Notes: generated by a model not told the origin, from the sequence alone. 23,066 nucleotides of DNA from Bdellovibrio sp. (GCA_003176075.1 PSRN01000177.1:1-23066); one strand, 5' to 3'; counted from the stretch's first letter, positions 7,521 to 14,494 are shown. Program-made: numbers and translations.

Positions 7521-7571
7521 AAACCGCCACCTAAACCGCCACCTAAACCGTCGCGGAAGCCGTCGCGGAAG
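7521..7571. repeat. Back-to-back 12-bp tandem repeats upstream of phoU
   Basis: AAACCGCCACCT occurs twice in tandem (7521-7532, 7533-7544) with a partial third. CCGTCGCGGAAG then occurs twice in tandem (7548-7559, 7560-7571). The unit length is a multiple of three, but no convincing gene covers it. The remaining 7572-7687 holds the phoU leader, in which I see no clear promoter. Confidence 0.75.
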
Positions 7572-7687
7572 TCGTCGCTTAATTGAAGAGGTCGCGCTGA
7601 TGGAATCTTTCTGTTAGGATTCTGTTTTTTCCCTCGACATCCCTTGAACTTTTTATGAGCATCAATCATGGCTAAGGAGTGCTTGAA

Positions 7688-8347
7688 GTGGAAAGGTCGT
7701 TTCAAATTCAGCTCGATGATATTCGCCGCCTCCTGCTCAGCATGGGTGGGTTGGTGGAGCGAGCTTTAGAGCTCGTGACCACCGGATTGATCGAACAAGA
7801 CCTGCAAAAATTTGCCGCCGTGTTCAGCATCGAAGAACAGATCAACAGGTCCCATCTTCAGTTGGATGAGGCCTGCACCAATTACCTGGCCGTGCAGGGG
7901 CCGGTGGCTGGTGACCTCCGCATGGTCGTTTCCGCCATCAAGATCAACGTGGACCTGGAACGCATGGGTGATCAATGCATCAACATGGCCCATACAGGCC
8001 GGGATTTTGTACGCCGCACGACCCATCTTTCAGTGGATGAAATTCGCGTCATGTCCCGCGTGGCTCGTGAGATGGTCAAAGAGGCCTTGGACAGTTTTGT
8101 CCGCCGGGACATGGGACTGGCGCAGAAAATCTTGGTCACGGATGACGAGCTGGATGTGCGCAAGCAAAACATCTTTGAATCGATGGTGGGGCAAATCAAG
8201 CTGAACGCCGCGGACGTGGAGGCGGGTCTCGATTTGATCCTGATTGCTCGTAACTTGGAAAGGATCGGGGATCATGCAACCAATATTGCAGAAGACGTCA
8301 TCTACTTCTCCACTGGGAAAGATATCCGTCATGGGAAGTACGCTTGA
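7688..8347 (+). CDS. phoU: PhoU phosphate-signalling regulator
   Basis: A 219-residue PhoU-family protein, which usually links phosphate transport state to PhoR and keeps the Pho regulon off when phosphate is plentiful. It is all-helical with the two internal repeats of the family. Each carries the metal-binding signature: LERMGDQCINMAHTG in the first half and LERIGDHATNIAEDV in the second. I place the start at GTG 7688 because AAGGAG (7674-7679) is 8 bases upstream and the protein then begins MERSFQIQLDDIRRLL, as PhoU proteins do. An upstream GTG at 7679 would overlap that ribosome-binding site. The end overlaps phoB by 17 bp, so the two are co-translated. No pst genes adjoin it here. Confidence 0.95.
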   Translation: MERSFQIQLDDIRRLLLSMGGLVERALELVTTGLIEQDLQKFAAVFSIEEQINRSHLQLDEACTNYLAVQGPVAGDLRMVVSAIKINVDLERMGDQCINMAHTGRDFVRRTTHLSVDEIRVMSRVAREMVKEALDSFVRRDMGLAQKILVTDDELDVRKQNIFESMVGQIKLNAADVEAGLDLILIARNLERIGDHATNIAEDVIYFSTGKDIRHGKYA

Positions 8348-9044
8348 TCTTCAGCCGGCTCAAGTCCTGGTGATTGAAGACGAAACCGAGATTCGCGAGC
8401 TGATCAGTTTATTGCTTCTTCGTCAGGGTCACCGGGTGCAGCAATGCTCCACGGCCGTTGAAGGCCTCGAACAAATGAAGAAGGGTCATTTTGATTTGGT
8501 GGTTTTGGATTGGATGTTGCCGCAGATGAACGGTCTCGAATTCTTACGGGTCATGCCGAATCCGAGTTCGATCCCGGTTCTGATGGTGACGGCCAAAGCC
8601 GAACCGAAAGATATTTGCGAAGGATTGGAAGCCGGTGCCGATGATTACCTGACCAAACCCTTTGAACCCTCCGTTTTGACCGCAAGGGTGCGAGCCCTTT
8701 TGCGGCGGTCCCAACGGCAACCCAACGAGTCCAGTGACGGCGAACCGGCGGAGGTTTTGCAAATCGGGGGAATCACACTGAACCTGGCCGCCTACGAGGT
8801 GAAAATCCACGGCGAACCCGTTCATCTGACTCCGTCGGAGTTTAAGATTCTCAGTGAGATGATGGGCAGTACCGGTCGGGTGTTGACGCGTGATCACCTG
8901 ATTGAAGTGGTGCAAGGCGAAGGGATTTCGGTGACCGGTCGGACTGTCGATACCCATGTTTTCGGTTTGCGGAAAAAGCTGGGCTCAGAAGCCGATTGGA
9001 TTGAAACAATTCGCGGAGTAGGCTACAGAATTCGGGCTGAATGA
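8331..9044 (+). CDS. phoB: PhoB-type response regulator
   Basis: A 237-residue OmpR/PhoB-family transcription factor activated by PhoR. The receiver domain (about 10-128) has the acidic pair EDE at 16-18, phospho-acceptor Asp60 in VVLDWMLPQ, Thr in VTAKAEP and Lys in LTKPFEP. A winged-helix DNA-binding domain follows (about 140-235) with LTPSEFKILSEMM, GRTVDTHVFGLRKKLG and the closing hairpin IRGVGYRI. I chose ATG 8331 because the receiver fold begins a few residues later; the frame is open further upstream, but that part overlaps phoU and has no family similarity. The gene overlaps phoU by 17 bp and its stop overlaps phoR as ATGA. I found no convincing Pho box in this window. Confidence 0.95.
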   Translation: MGSTLDLQPAQVLVIEDETEIRELISLLLLRQGHRVQQCSTAVEGLEQMKKGHFDLVVLDWMLPQMNGLEFLRVMPNPSSIPVLMVTAKAEPKDICEGLEAGADDYLTKPFEPSVLTARVRALLRRSQRQPNESSDGEPAEVLQIGGITLNLAAYEVKIHGEPVHLTPSEFKILSEMMGSTGRVLTRDHLIEVVQGEGISVTGRTVDTHVFGLRKKLGSEADWIETIRGVGYRIRAE

Positions 9045-10486
9045 CAACCCGATATTTTCCCTGGCGAGTCTTTGGCAAAATTTGCATTACGCTGATCTTC
9101 TTGCTGACCGCCGTTTTTGTTTTAACTTTGGCGATTGCGACCCGCGGCTTTATGGCCGTTCGCTTCACCGATGATCTTTTCCTGCTGATCTTCGTTTATG
9201 TGGGTTCGGCTTTCGTGGGCGGTGTCCTCACCGCCTATCGTTTGACCCTTCCTCTTCGCCGTGTGATTTTGAAGGCTCTTCGCATCGCCAGTAAGAAACA
9301 AATGCCCCTGATTCTTGAGACGGATGACGAACTCTTTCAGCAGGAGCCGGGAGAATATTACGAGCTCGAACAGGCCCTCGACAAGATCCGCAAGAAACTC
9401 AAGAAACGGCGAACGCAATTGGCCCACGAGAGGGAGGAGGCCCAGGCGCTGATGACTTTCCTCGAAGAGGCCGTGTTCAGTCTCGATCGCGAAGAGAATA
9501 TTCATTATTACAACTCAAAGTTCGCCACCCAGTTTCTGCAGCCCGATCAGGTCCGGTCGGGAGGGCAGGGGAGCGATCTCAAACTCACCGATGTCTTCCG
9601 CGATCCCGAACTCCTGGATAAAATTCGCCGGTCTCTCAACAATGGAACCGCCGAAACCTTGCAGAAACGGATGTCGACAAGGCTCGACCGGCACGAGCGA
9701 TTTTTCTCGATGCGTTTTTCTCCTTTGCGGGAAGAACAAAACCGGGACATTTACGGCGGCATGGGCATCTTTCTCGATATCACCGAACTCAAGCGGGCTG
9801 AGAAAATCCGTGCTGAATTCGTCGAAAACGCTTCCCATGAGTTGCGAACCCCGCTGACGAGCATCAAAGGTTATTTGGCGACGGCGCGCGAGGATGTAAG
9901 TCACGAATCGTACGAACACCTTCCCGTCTTCCTCGAAAAGATCGCCAAAAGCGTTGATCGCCTGATCGAGCTGACCAATGACTTGCTCACCATTTCCGCG
10001 CTTGAGGCCAACGCGACCACCAATTGGTCCATGGTGCAACCGGAAGAGGTGACGGAAGAGGTGCTCGAGCGTTTAACTCCCTTGGCGGCGGAGAAAAAAA
10101 TCATGCTCAAAGCCCGTTTTGATTGCGATGCTTTCAAAGCCGATTTCAAGTTGGTGGATCAGGTGCTCACCAACCTTGTGGGAAACGCCATCAAATACAT
10201 ACCCGAAGGGAGCCAAGTGGATATTTCCTGGTCCCAACCCCGCGGCGACAAGGAGGTTTGTCTTTCGGTGAAAGACAATGGTCCAGGTATTGGCGAGGAA
10301 CATTTGGGTCGGCTGTTCGAGCGGTTCTACCGTATTGACAAGGGTCGCTCGCGCGACGCGGGCGGGACGGGGCTGGGACTTTCGATCGTCAAGCATATCA
10401 TGCAAACCCACGGCGGGTCGGTCGAAGTCGCCACGCAAGTGGGGCAAGGGGCCGAGTTCACTTGTCACTTTCCGCTGCGGGGGTGA
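9041..10486 (+). CDS. phoR: PhoR-type sensor histidine kinase
   Basis: A 481-residue membrane kinase paired with PhoB. Two hydrophobic helices near residues 12-34 and 43-66 anchor it with almost no periplasmic domain, as in PhoR. A charged coiled segment (about 105-130) leads into a PAS domain (about 135-250, from LEEAVFSLDREENIHYYN to IFLDITELKRAE). The H-box NASHELRTPLTSIKG contains phospho-acceptor His266. The catalytic domain has the N-box LTNLVGNAIKYIPEG, G1 VKDNGPGIG, F-box LFERFYR and G2 GGTGLGLSIVKHI. The start overlaps the phoB stop by 4 bp. The left arm of the inverted-repeat element begins only 5 bases after the stop codon, so the element may have entered right behind the operon. 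Confidence 0.96.
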   Translation: MTTRYFPWRVFGKICITLIFLLTAVFVLTLAIATRGFMAVRFTDDLFLLIFVYVGSAFVGGVLTAYRLTLPLRRVILKALRIASKKQMPLILETDDELFQQEPGEYYELEQALDKIRKKLKKRRTQLAHEREEAQALMTFLEEAVFSLDREENIHYYNSKFATQFLQPDQVRSGGQGSDLKLTDVFRDPELLDKIRRSLNNGTAETLQKRMSTRLDRHERFFSMRFSPLREEQNRDIYGGMGIFLDITELKRAEKIRAEFVENASHELRTPLTSIKGYLATAREDVSHESYEHLPVFLEKIAKSVDRLIELTNDLLTISALEANATTNWSMVQPEEVTEEVLERLTPLAAEKKIMLKARFDCDAFKADFKLVDQVLTNLVGNAIKYIPEGSQVDISWSQPRGDKEVCLSVKDNGPGIGEEHLGRLFERFYRIDKGRSRDAGGTGLGLSIVKHIMQTHGGSVEVATQVGQGAEFTCHFPLRG

Positions 10487-10490
10487 GGGC

Positions 10491-10540
10491 CTCAGCGCCC
10501 GACGCTCGCTCGAACGCAATTCTATTGGCTTCCCAAAACC
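10491..10540 (+). repeat. Left arm of the 50-bp inverted repeat
   Basis: Begins 5 bases after the phoR stop. It matches the complement of 11040-11089 at 49 of 50 positions. Confidence 0.9.
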
Positions 10541-10562
10541 TCAGACACACAACTCAATAAAG

Positions 10563-10591
10563 TGGACCCCGCGGTTTGCTGTAGGTATAGT
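10563..10591 (+). promoter_or_regulatory. Candidate promoter inside the inverted-repeat element
   Basis: TGGACC (10563-10568) and TATAGT (10586-10591) are separated by exactly 17 bp, matching the -35/-10 consensus at 4/6 and 5/6 positions. The predicted start near 10598 leads directly to the AAGGAG site and ATG of the mini-gene at 10643. Confidence 0.45.
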
Positions 10592-10642
10592 GAACCAAAA
10601 GAAGTGCGAGGGTAGACAACGAAGGATATAAGGAGAGTCAAG

Positions 10643-10823
10643 ATGACAGTCCCTTGGGAGCCTGATCAAAACCTGGACGAACTAACGTCGCCAACTCGAT
10701 GAGGACAAGGGACTAGCGAACATTATCCAGGCGAAACAGTATTTCTGTTTAACACCGTATAGACGCCAGCAACTGACTTCTCAAATTGTAACTGTCAGCC
10801 CGTGTGAGCACGAAGATCGTTAA
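10643..10823 (+). pseudogene. Mini-gene split by a +1 frame change
   Basis: AAGGAG (10630-10635) lies 7 bases before ATG 10643, an excellent initiation site. The zero frame begins MTVPWEPDQNLDEL and stops at TGA 10700 after 19 codons. If one base (A10685) is skipped after the CTA codon, translation continues through RRQLDEDKGLANIIQAKQYF and LTPYRRQQLTSQ to TAA at 10821-10823. The result is a coherent polar protein of about 60 residues, and DELRRQLDED reads smoothly across the junction. This could be a single-base insertion that killed a small gene, a programmed +1 frameshift, or chance. I do not recognise the family. Promoter-like elements lie upstream and a strong hairpin with a T-run downstream. 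Confidence 0.4.
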
Positions 10824-10846
10824 TAAGGACAGCCCTCCTGGCTGAT

Positions 10847-10863
10847 ATGGGGCTCTGCCCCAT
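10847..10863 (+). other. Perfect hairpin ATGGGGC-TCT-GCCCCAT
   Basis: Seven-base perfect stem with a 3-nt loop, just downstream of the mini-gene and 7 bases before the next hairpin. It could be part of a transcript 3' structure. Confidence 0.6.
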
Positions 10864-10870
10864 GCCCCGA

Positions 10871-10910
10871 CCTCGTTGACATCACGTCAACGAGGGAGAA
10901 ATATTTTTTT
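10871..10910 (+). terminator. Terminator-like hairpin ending the mini-gene unit
   Basis: A perfect 10-bp stem, CCTCGTTGAC / GTCAACGAGG (10871-10880, 10886-10895), with a 5-nt loop. After GAGAAATA comes a run of seven T (10904-10910). The 8-nt gap between stem and T-run weakens the call as an intrinsic terminator. Confidence 0.5.
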
Positions 10911-11039
10911 GACTTCGTCACCATTCCCTGAAGGTTTTTAGCAGCTACGTGATGACGGTGGGTGACTTCCCATTGAAGAGAATCTTCAAGCCTCGGCGGG
11001 GGGCTTTAAAAAAATCCCTTGCAAGCGGGGTCCATAGAC

Positions 11040-11089
11040 GGTTTTGGGAAGCTAATAGAATTGCGTTCGAGCGAGCGTCGGGCGCTGAG
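11040..11089 (-). repeat. Right arm of the 50-bp inverted repeat
   Basis: Reverse complement of the left arm at 49 of 50 positions; the A at 11054 lies opposite the one mismatched base. Just outside it, CTGGAAG (11090-11096) pairs with CTTCCAG (11110-11116) around the palindrome AAGAGTACTCTT. Confidence 0.9.
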
Positions 11090-11113
11090 CTGGAAGGCCA
11101 AAGAGTACTCTTC

Positions 11114-11137
11114 CAGGTGCCCCACTTGTTTTTTTTT
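11114..11137 (+). terminator. Rho-independent terminator downstream of phoR and the element
   Basis: A six-pair stem (one G-T wobble), CAGGTG-CCC-CACTTG, is followed at once by nine T (11129-11137). It would stop rightward transcription before the convergent metallophosphoesterase gene. Confidence 0.65.
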
Positions 11138-11145
11138 GGTAAAAG

Positions 11146-12921
11146 TTAGAACAGCCCAGCATTAACCGATTCGCATCGACGTGAGGAAGAACCGCGAACG
11201 AACTTTGTTTTCTTCTCTTCTCCGCGAGATGCCCATTTCGCAAGAACAGCTCGCCGCTGCACTTCCCGTTGAACGGTGAAGCCCAGCTTTCCTTCTTCAA
11301 ACAGACTCACGATTCCAGGGAAGGTGTCGACGAGGAGATCTTGGAAAATAACCTCTCCTTGGGGTAGGCGGCTGTTGAATATCTTGACCCATTCTTCAAT
11401 TCTCCAGGCGCCACCATCCTGGTGGCGGGCCAAAAATCCATCCACTGCCAGAAAGTATTGCCCATCATCTTCCACTTCTTGCCAACGACTTGAATGAAAA
11501 ATTTCGATCTTCTTGTTCCTATAACGAAAGTTAAAACTCGTTTGGGGGGTGAAGCCTTTCTTTTTGCACCCGGGATGGGCATCTCGCAAACTGAAATAAA
11601 GCTCCTTCAGTTCTCGACCCGAGACTTGGTAAACCGCCGCTGCATCGATGTGGGGGATGACTGTTCGTAACAAAAGCTCCGAAATGGGACCCCTCGGGAT
11701 AGGCTTTTCATATGAGTAAGAGCTTGAGTTAAAAAAACTGACCACAGGAACTGAAGAATCGTACCAAGGCTGATTTCTTGTCCAGTGAGAAAGCGTTTCG
11801 GCGAACAAGGAACCTAAATCGTTAGGGCCATCCATCAGGGCCTTTTTAGTCGCCTGAAACCCCTTTTTTGTGAAGCCGAGGACCCGATCAAGTTGGGTTT
11901 TCGTATCTTGTTGCCACGAATCCCACCTTCTGGCCAACTCACCCAGCATGACATGTGGGACCCCGGAAGTAGCGGTTACAAGTTCCAACTCCACCCCCTC
12001 TTCAATCCTTTTCTCATGATCACCTGGTATCCCATAGTGAATAGCGCTTTTAGAAAGGTATGTGCCATCCTCTCTCAGGTCCGCCATAGTGAAACGTCCT
12101 TTCGATCCAGCATCCAAATAAAGCGTTCCATCGGCATTAATGGTGTGGACATCGTGGTCATCGGCGGCCGCCACCACAGCTATGTTGATTCCTCGAGACT
12201 GGGCAACGCGCTTCACCTGAGCCCCTAAAGTTGACACCACATCGAAACCATCATGGACAGCAAGAACAAGATTTTTTACGCCGTCGGCATAAGCCCGGAC
12301 CAATTGTTGTTGAAGAGCAGTCTCATAAGAGTGAATCGTAAACATGTTATCGGCCATCCTTTGGGACAAGTTGGACCTGCTCACCAATTGCTCGAGAGCT
12401 AAGCCTAGGACGCGAGTACCCCTTGCTCCCACGAGGTCATAGGACGGCTGAACGGTCCGCTGCACGTCCTCGACCTTACCGTTCATATTTGCAGCAAGAA
12501 CGTGAACACCCCACCCATGGAAATCATCCATTTGCCGCAGAAAGAGATCTGGTCCAATTTCCCTTTCAATGGCCCAATCGAGGGCATCATGATTACCTGG
12601 GACGAACAAGACAGTGTAATCGCGCCACCTCGAAAAAAAATGGAGGACTTGAAGGAAGTGCGATCCGAATCCACGACGGGTATAAGGAGTCACAGAAGTG
12701 AAATCGCCAAGAACCAACACCACAATTTGACCGAATGGGTTTTCTCTCAAGAATCTTTGCGCCAGCACATCAATCTGAGGGGCGCTCCTCACGATGAACT
12801 CTGGGTCTGAATGAACATCGGAGACAAGAAACAACCGAACCTGAGCATGGGTCAGCTCAGGAAAGCAAAGAAATAAACATCCAATGCAGATGGACATCAA
12901 GAAAGAACCGAGTCTTGGCAT
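11146..12921 (-). CDS. Secreted 5'-nucleotidase-like metallophosphoesterase
   Basis: 591 residues from ATG 12921. That start gives a clean signal peptide (SFLMSICIGCLFLCF, likely cut THA-QVR). The frame is open to an ATG at 13050, but the extra 43 residues look accidental. A calcineurin-like domain has SDVHSD (Asp35, His37), LGDF (Asp73), GNHD (Asn110-Asp112) and VHDGF (His223). The final GHxH-type site reads DDHDVH (256-259). The C-terminal half resembles the 5'-nucleotidase C-terminal domain (NSSSYSYEKPIPRGPISELL, YQVSGRELKELYF), although the usual NGGxxR substrate loop is replaced by FFNSSSYSY. It probably hydrolyses an extracytoplasmic phosphoester, perhaps nucleotide-like. Placement behind phoR would suit phosphate scavenging, but it is transcribed convergently. 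Composition is less G+C-rich than the phoUBR block. Confidence 0.8.
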   Translation of the reverse strand: MPRLGSFLMSICIGCLFLCFPELTHAQVRLFLVSDVHSDPEFIVRSAPQIDVLAQRFLRENPFGQIVVLVLGDFTSVTPYTRRGFGSHFLQVLHFFSRWRDYTVLFVPGNHDALDWAIEREIGPDLFLRQMDDFHGWGVHVLAANMNGKVEDVQRTVQPSYDLVGARGTRVLGLALEQLVSRSNLSQRMADNMFTIHSYETALQQQLVRAYADGVKNLVLAVHDGFDVVSTLGAQVKRVAQSRGINIAVVAAADDHDVHTINADGTLYLDAGSKGRFTMADLREDGTYLSKSAIHYGIPGDHEKRIEEGVELELVTATSGVPHVMLGELARRWDSWQQDTKTQLDRVLGFTKKGFQATKKALMDGPNDLGSLFAETLSHWTRNQPWYDSSVPVVSFFNSSSYSYEKPIPRGPISELLLRTVIPHIDAAAVYQVSGRELKELYFSLRDAHPGCKKKGFTPQTSFNFRYRNKKIEIFHSSRWQEVEDDGQYFLAVDGFLARHQDGGAWRIEEWVKIFNSRLPQGEVIFQDLLVDTFPGIVSLFEEGKLGFTVQREVQRRAVLAKWASRGEEKKTKFVRGSSSRRCESVNAGLF

Positions 12922-13288
12922 CAATGGAAAATCCCCTATGATCAGAAACAAACCAATAATTAACAGGAGATTTAAGCGAGAAACAATTTCATACTTACAA
13001 CTATCCCACTCAATCCAGCATGTCCTGAAAACTGCTCCAAAAGCGACCAACCGATCGACTGGCCAATCGAAGTGCGGATGTACGAGACCGATGATTGTCG
13101 ATAGAGCTCCGATCAGTTACGGATGAACATGTTCTTGGCTATTACATGAAAATGCGATAGAGTGACGGTAAGCTTTTTTCAATTTAAGGCAGTTTATAAG
13201 AGACCGAATCATGTTCGTTGTCTATTATCTCACCATCTGAAAACGCATCGGCAGATGACTTAGGTAGTGAGCAATTGTTGCAAGGCAT
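12922..13288. other. Divergent intergenic region
   Basis: It separates the leftward metallophosphoesterase from the rightward orphan gene and is A+T-richer than most of the window. It contains no convincing gene, no clear paired -35/-10 elements and no recognisable Pho box. TATAAG at 13195-13200 could be a -10 for the orphan gene but lacks a good -35. The open frame upstream of 12921 on the minus strand has a hydrophobic stretch but no initiation signals. Confidence 0.5.
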
Positions 13289-14287
13289 TTGGGGGTGACT
13301 GACATATGGAATTTTGAAATGAACCAGACGGTCCAGAGCGACATTTTCATCGATTTCGGCAGTACATCCCGATTCCATTTCAGTTTGCTTGGCCGCGCAT
13401 TTTTCGCACTTCTTCTGTATTCCCTTCCCGCGCCGGCCACTCAGGATACCACGAGTTTCTGTTCCGATGTATTCGGTCGCAACTATGGGGCATTGATTGC
13501 CGAGAAGCCCATCGACGCCATGGGCAGGGACTTTCAAGAAATATTTGGCGGCTTCATACGAACGCGTGAGGCCACTTCTGAAAACCTCGAGGATTTGGCT
13601 TTGGACTTGTTTAACGCACGCCTTGCTCTTTCTCGCAAGTACAACACCGCCTTTGCTCAGATGATGGAACCCTCCGGCGAAGCAGGCTGGCAAAAGCGTT
13701 GGAAGGGCGAGGGAATAAGCCAGGCATGGAGTTTCGGCATTCACGGTCATTTGCGTGAAGGCTCAGTCTGGCGCCAACTGATGGAACGGCTTCCAGTTGA
13801 GGAATCACATTTAGAAATGATAGATTCATCAATATTCGCTGTTCATCAATCTCTCGAACCGTCTAGGACTGGCATAGCACGGGTGTGGCATTTCCCTTAC
13901 GAGGTCGGTGGGCAGGATGTTTCTTTTTACATTTATCAGGTGAACAAGAATACGTTTTATATTGGACATGCGAAGGATAAGCAGGTGCCATTACTCAGGC
14001 AAAGGTTGCGGGATCTTTGGCAAAGGGCGATGTTCCTGGAACTTGCAGGGATCGAGCGAACAACGGCCTTGTTTGAGTTTGAATGGGTATGGTTTTGGAC
14101 GAATCCATTTGGCCGAGCTGGAGCCTCTCTTGGTGATGCCCTGTCTCTTCTTGTTCAGAAGCAGATGGAGCGCCAAGGGCTGCCAATACGGATAAGAAGT
14201 GATTTTGAGAATTTGGACCTTGTTGCATTAAGCATGCATCTTGAAGATTACGTTCAGTGGCGGCAGAATTCAGGCCACTTCCACTAG
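13289..14287 (+). CDS. Orphan, probably exported protein of unknown function
   Basis: 332 residues from the first possible start (TTG 13289). GTG 13295, ATG 13319 and TTG 13385 are alternatives, none with a strong ribosome-binding site. The last would give a compact signal peptide, MLGRAFFALLLYSLPAPA. The mature part is acidic-aromatic and mixed alpha/beta, with blocks such as GWQKRWKGEGISQAWSFGI, ARVWHFPYEVGGQDVSFYIY and TFYIGHAKDK. I do not recognise a family. The C-terminal third (LLRQRLRDLWQRA, then FEFEWVWFWTNPFGRAGASL, then LLVQKQMERQGLPI) has the helix spacing of a Fic domain but not its HPFxxGNGR motif; this is speculative. Long aromatic-rich reading supports real coding. The neighbours suggest accessory DNA. 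Confidence 0.6.
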   Translation: MGVTDIWNFEMNQTVQSDIFIDFGSTSRFHFSLLGRAFFALLLYSLPAPATQDTTSFCSDVFGRNYGALIAEKPIDAMGRDFQEIFGGFIRTREATSENLEDLALDLFNARLALSRKYNTAFAQMMEPSGEAGWQKRWKGEGISQAWSFGIHGHLREGSVWRQLMERLPVEESHLEMIDSSIFAVHQSLEPSRTGIARVWHFPYEVGGQDVSFYIYQVNKNTFYIGHAKDKQVPLLRQRLRDLWQRAMFLELAGIERTTALFEFEWVWFWTNPFGRAGASLGDALSLLVQKQMERQGLPIRIRSDFENLDLVALSMHLEDYVQWRQNSGHFH

Positions 14288-14294
14288 GTGGAAG
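14278..14294 (+). other. Hairpin spanning the stop codon of the orphan gene
   Basis: CTTCCAC-TAG-GTGGAAG is a perfect 7-bp stem whose loop is the TAG stop codon. No T-run follows, so it is more likely an mRNA 3' structure than an intrinsic terminator. Confidence 0.5.
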
Positions 14295-14384
14295 CAAAGT
14301 CTTTTGCTTGGTCGCCAGCCTAGGCAACATTCAGGGTCGAAAGAAGGGGTTGGGCATACGCCGACGGAAGCTGCGTCCGCGCTC

Positions 14385-14468
14385 ACTAGTTTAACGTTTC
14401 ATTAAATACTTTACAGATAATAAACCGCAGTCTGATCTGTAAATGTTTTAATGAAACGTTTTACTAGT
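14385..14468. repeat. Large imperfect dyad, 34-bp arms
   Basis: Left arm 14385-14418 and right arm 14435-14468 pair at 29 of 34 positions around a 16-nt centre. Both ends are ACTAGT, and the inner conserved blocks are AACGTTTCATTAAA and TTTACAGAT. The mismatches fall in two clusters. It lies in A+T-rich DNA between the orphan gene and the methyltransferase gene, 26 bp before the latter's ATG. It may be a bidirectional transcription barrier, a protein-binding dyad, or an end or attachment site of the accessory segment. Confidence 0.75.
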
Positions 14469-14494
14469 TTTTGGCACGTTGACTTGAAACCAAA

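Larger units (their letters stand above)
10491..11089. mobile_element. 599-bp segment bounded by 50-bp inverted repeats
   Basis: The arms 10491-10540 and 11040-11089 are reverse complements over 50 bases with a single G/A mismatch. They begin CTCAGCGCCCGACGCTCG and end internally CTTCCCAAAACC. Further inside, TGGACCCCGC (10563-10572) and its complement (11025-11034) form another pair, at unequal distances from the arms. No target-site duplication is evident in the flanks. There is no transposase gene. The segment fills most of the 659-bp gap between phoR and the metallophosphoesterase gene. It could be a MITE-like non-autonomous element, an invertible segment, or two inverted copies of a genomic repeat. 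Confidence 0.6.

Noticed and set aside
7508..7705. 65-codon minus-strand frame with a Gly/Asp/Phe-Arg repeat tail before phoU
   Set aside because: The tail is explained by the 12-bp DNA repeats, the start overlaps phoU and there is no initiation signal.
8244..8330. 29-codon upstream extension of phoB
   Set aside because: It lies wholly within phoU in another frame, and the receiver domain starts after ATG 8331.
10973..10989. TTGAAGA-GAA-TCTTCAA hairpin as a terminator
   Set aside because: The stem is real but no T-run follows on either strand. Chance or part of the element structure is more likely.
10487..11145. Classical insertion sequence
   Set aside because: No transposase fragment is found in any frame, and no target-site duplication is seen at the repeat ends.
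12922..13050. N-terminal extension of the metallophosphoesterase to ATG 13050
   Set aside because: ATG 12921 gives a standard signal peptide. The extension adds a second hydrophobic stretch ahead of it and has no family similarity.
12922..13288. Pho box controlling the metallophosphoesterase
   Set aside because: No pair of CTGTCAT-like direct repeats with 4-bp spacing was found on either strand.
13184..13750. 188-codon minus-strand frame opposite the orphan gene
   Set aside because: The plus-strand frame is longer and has better aromatic/charged composition and a possible signal peptide. Several Cys in the minus frame look accidental.
14385..14468. Integron attC site
   Set aside because: The left end fits RYYYAAC but the right end is not GTTRRRY, and there is no integrase or cassette array.
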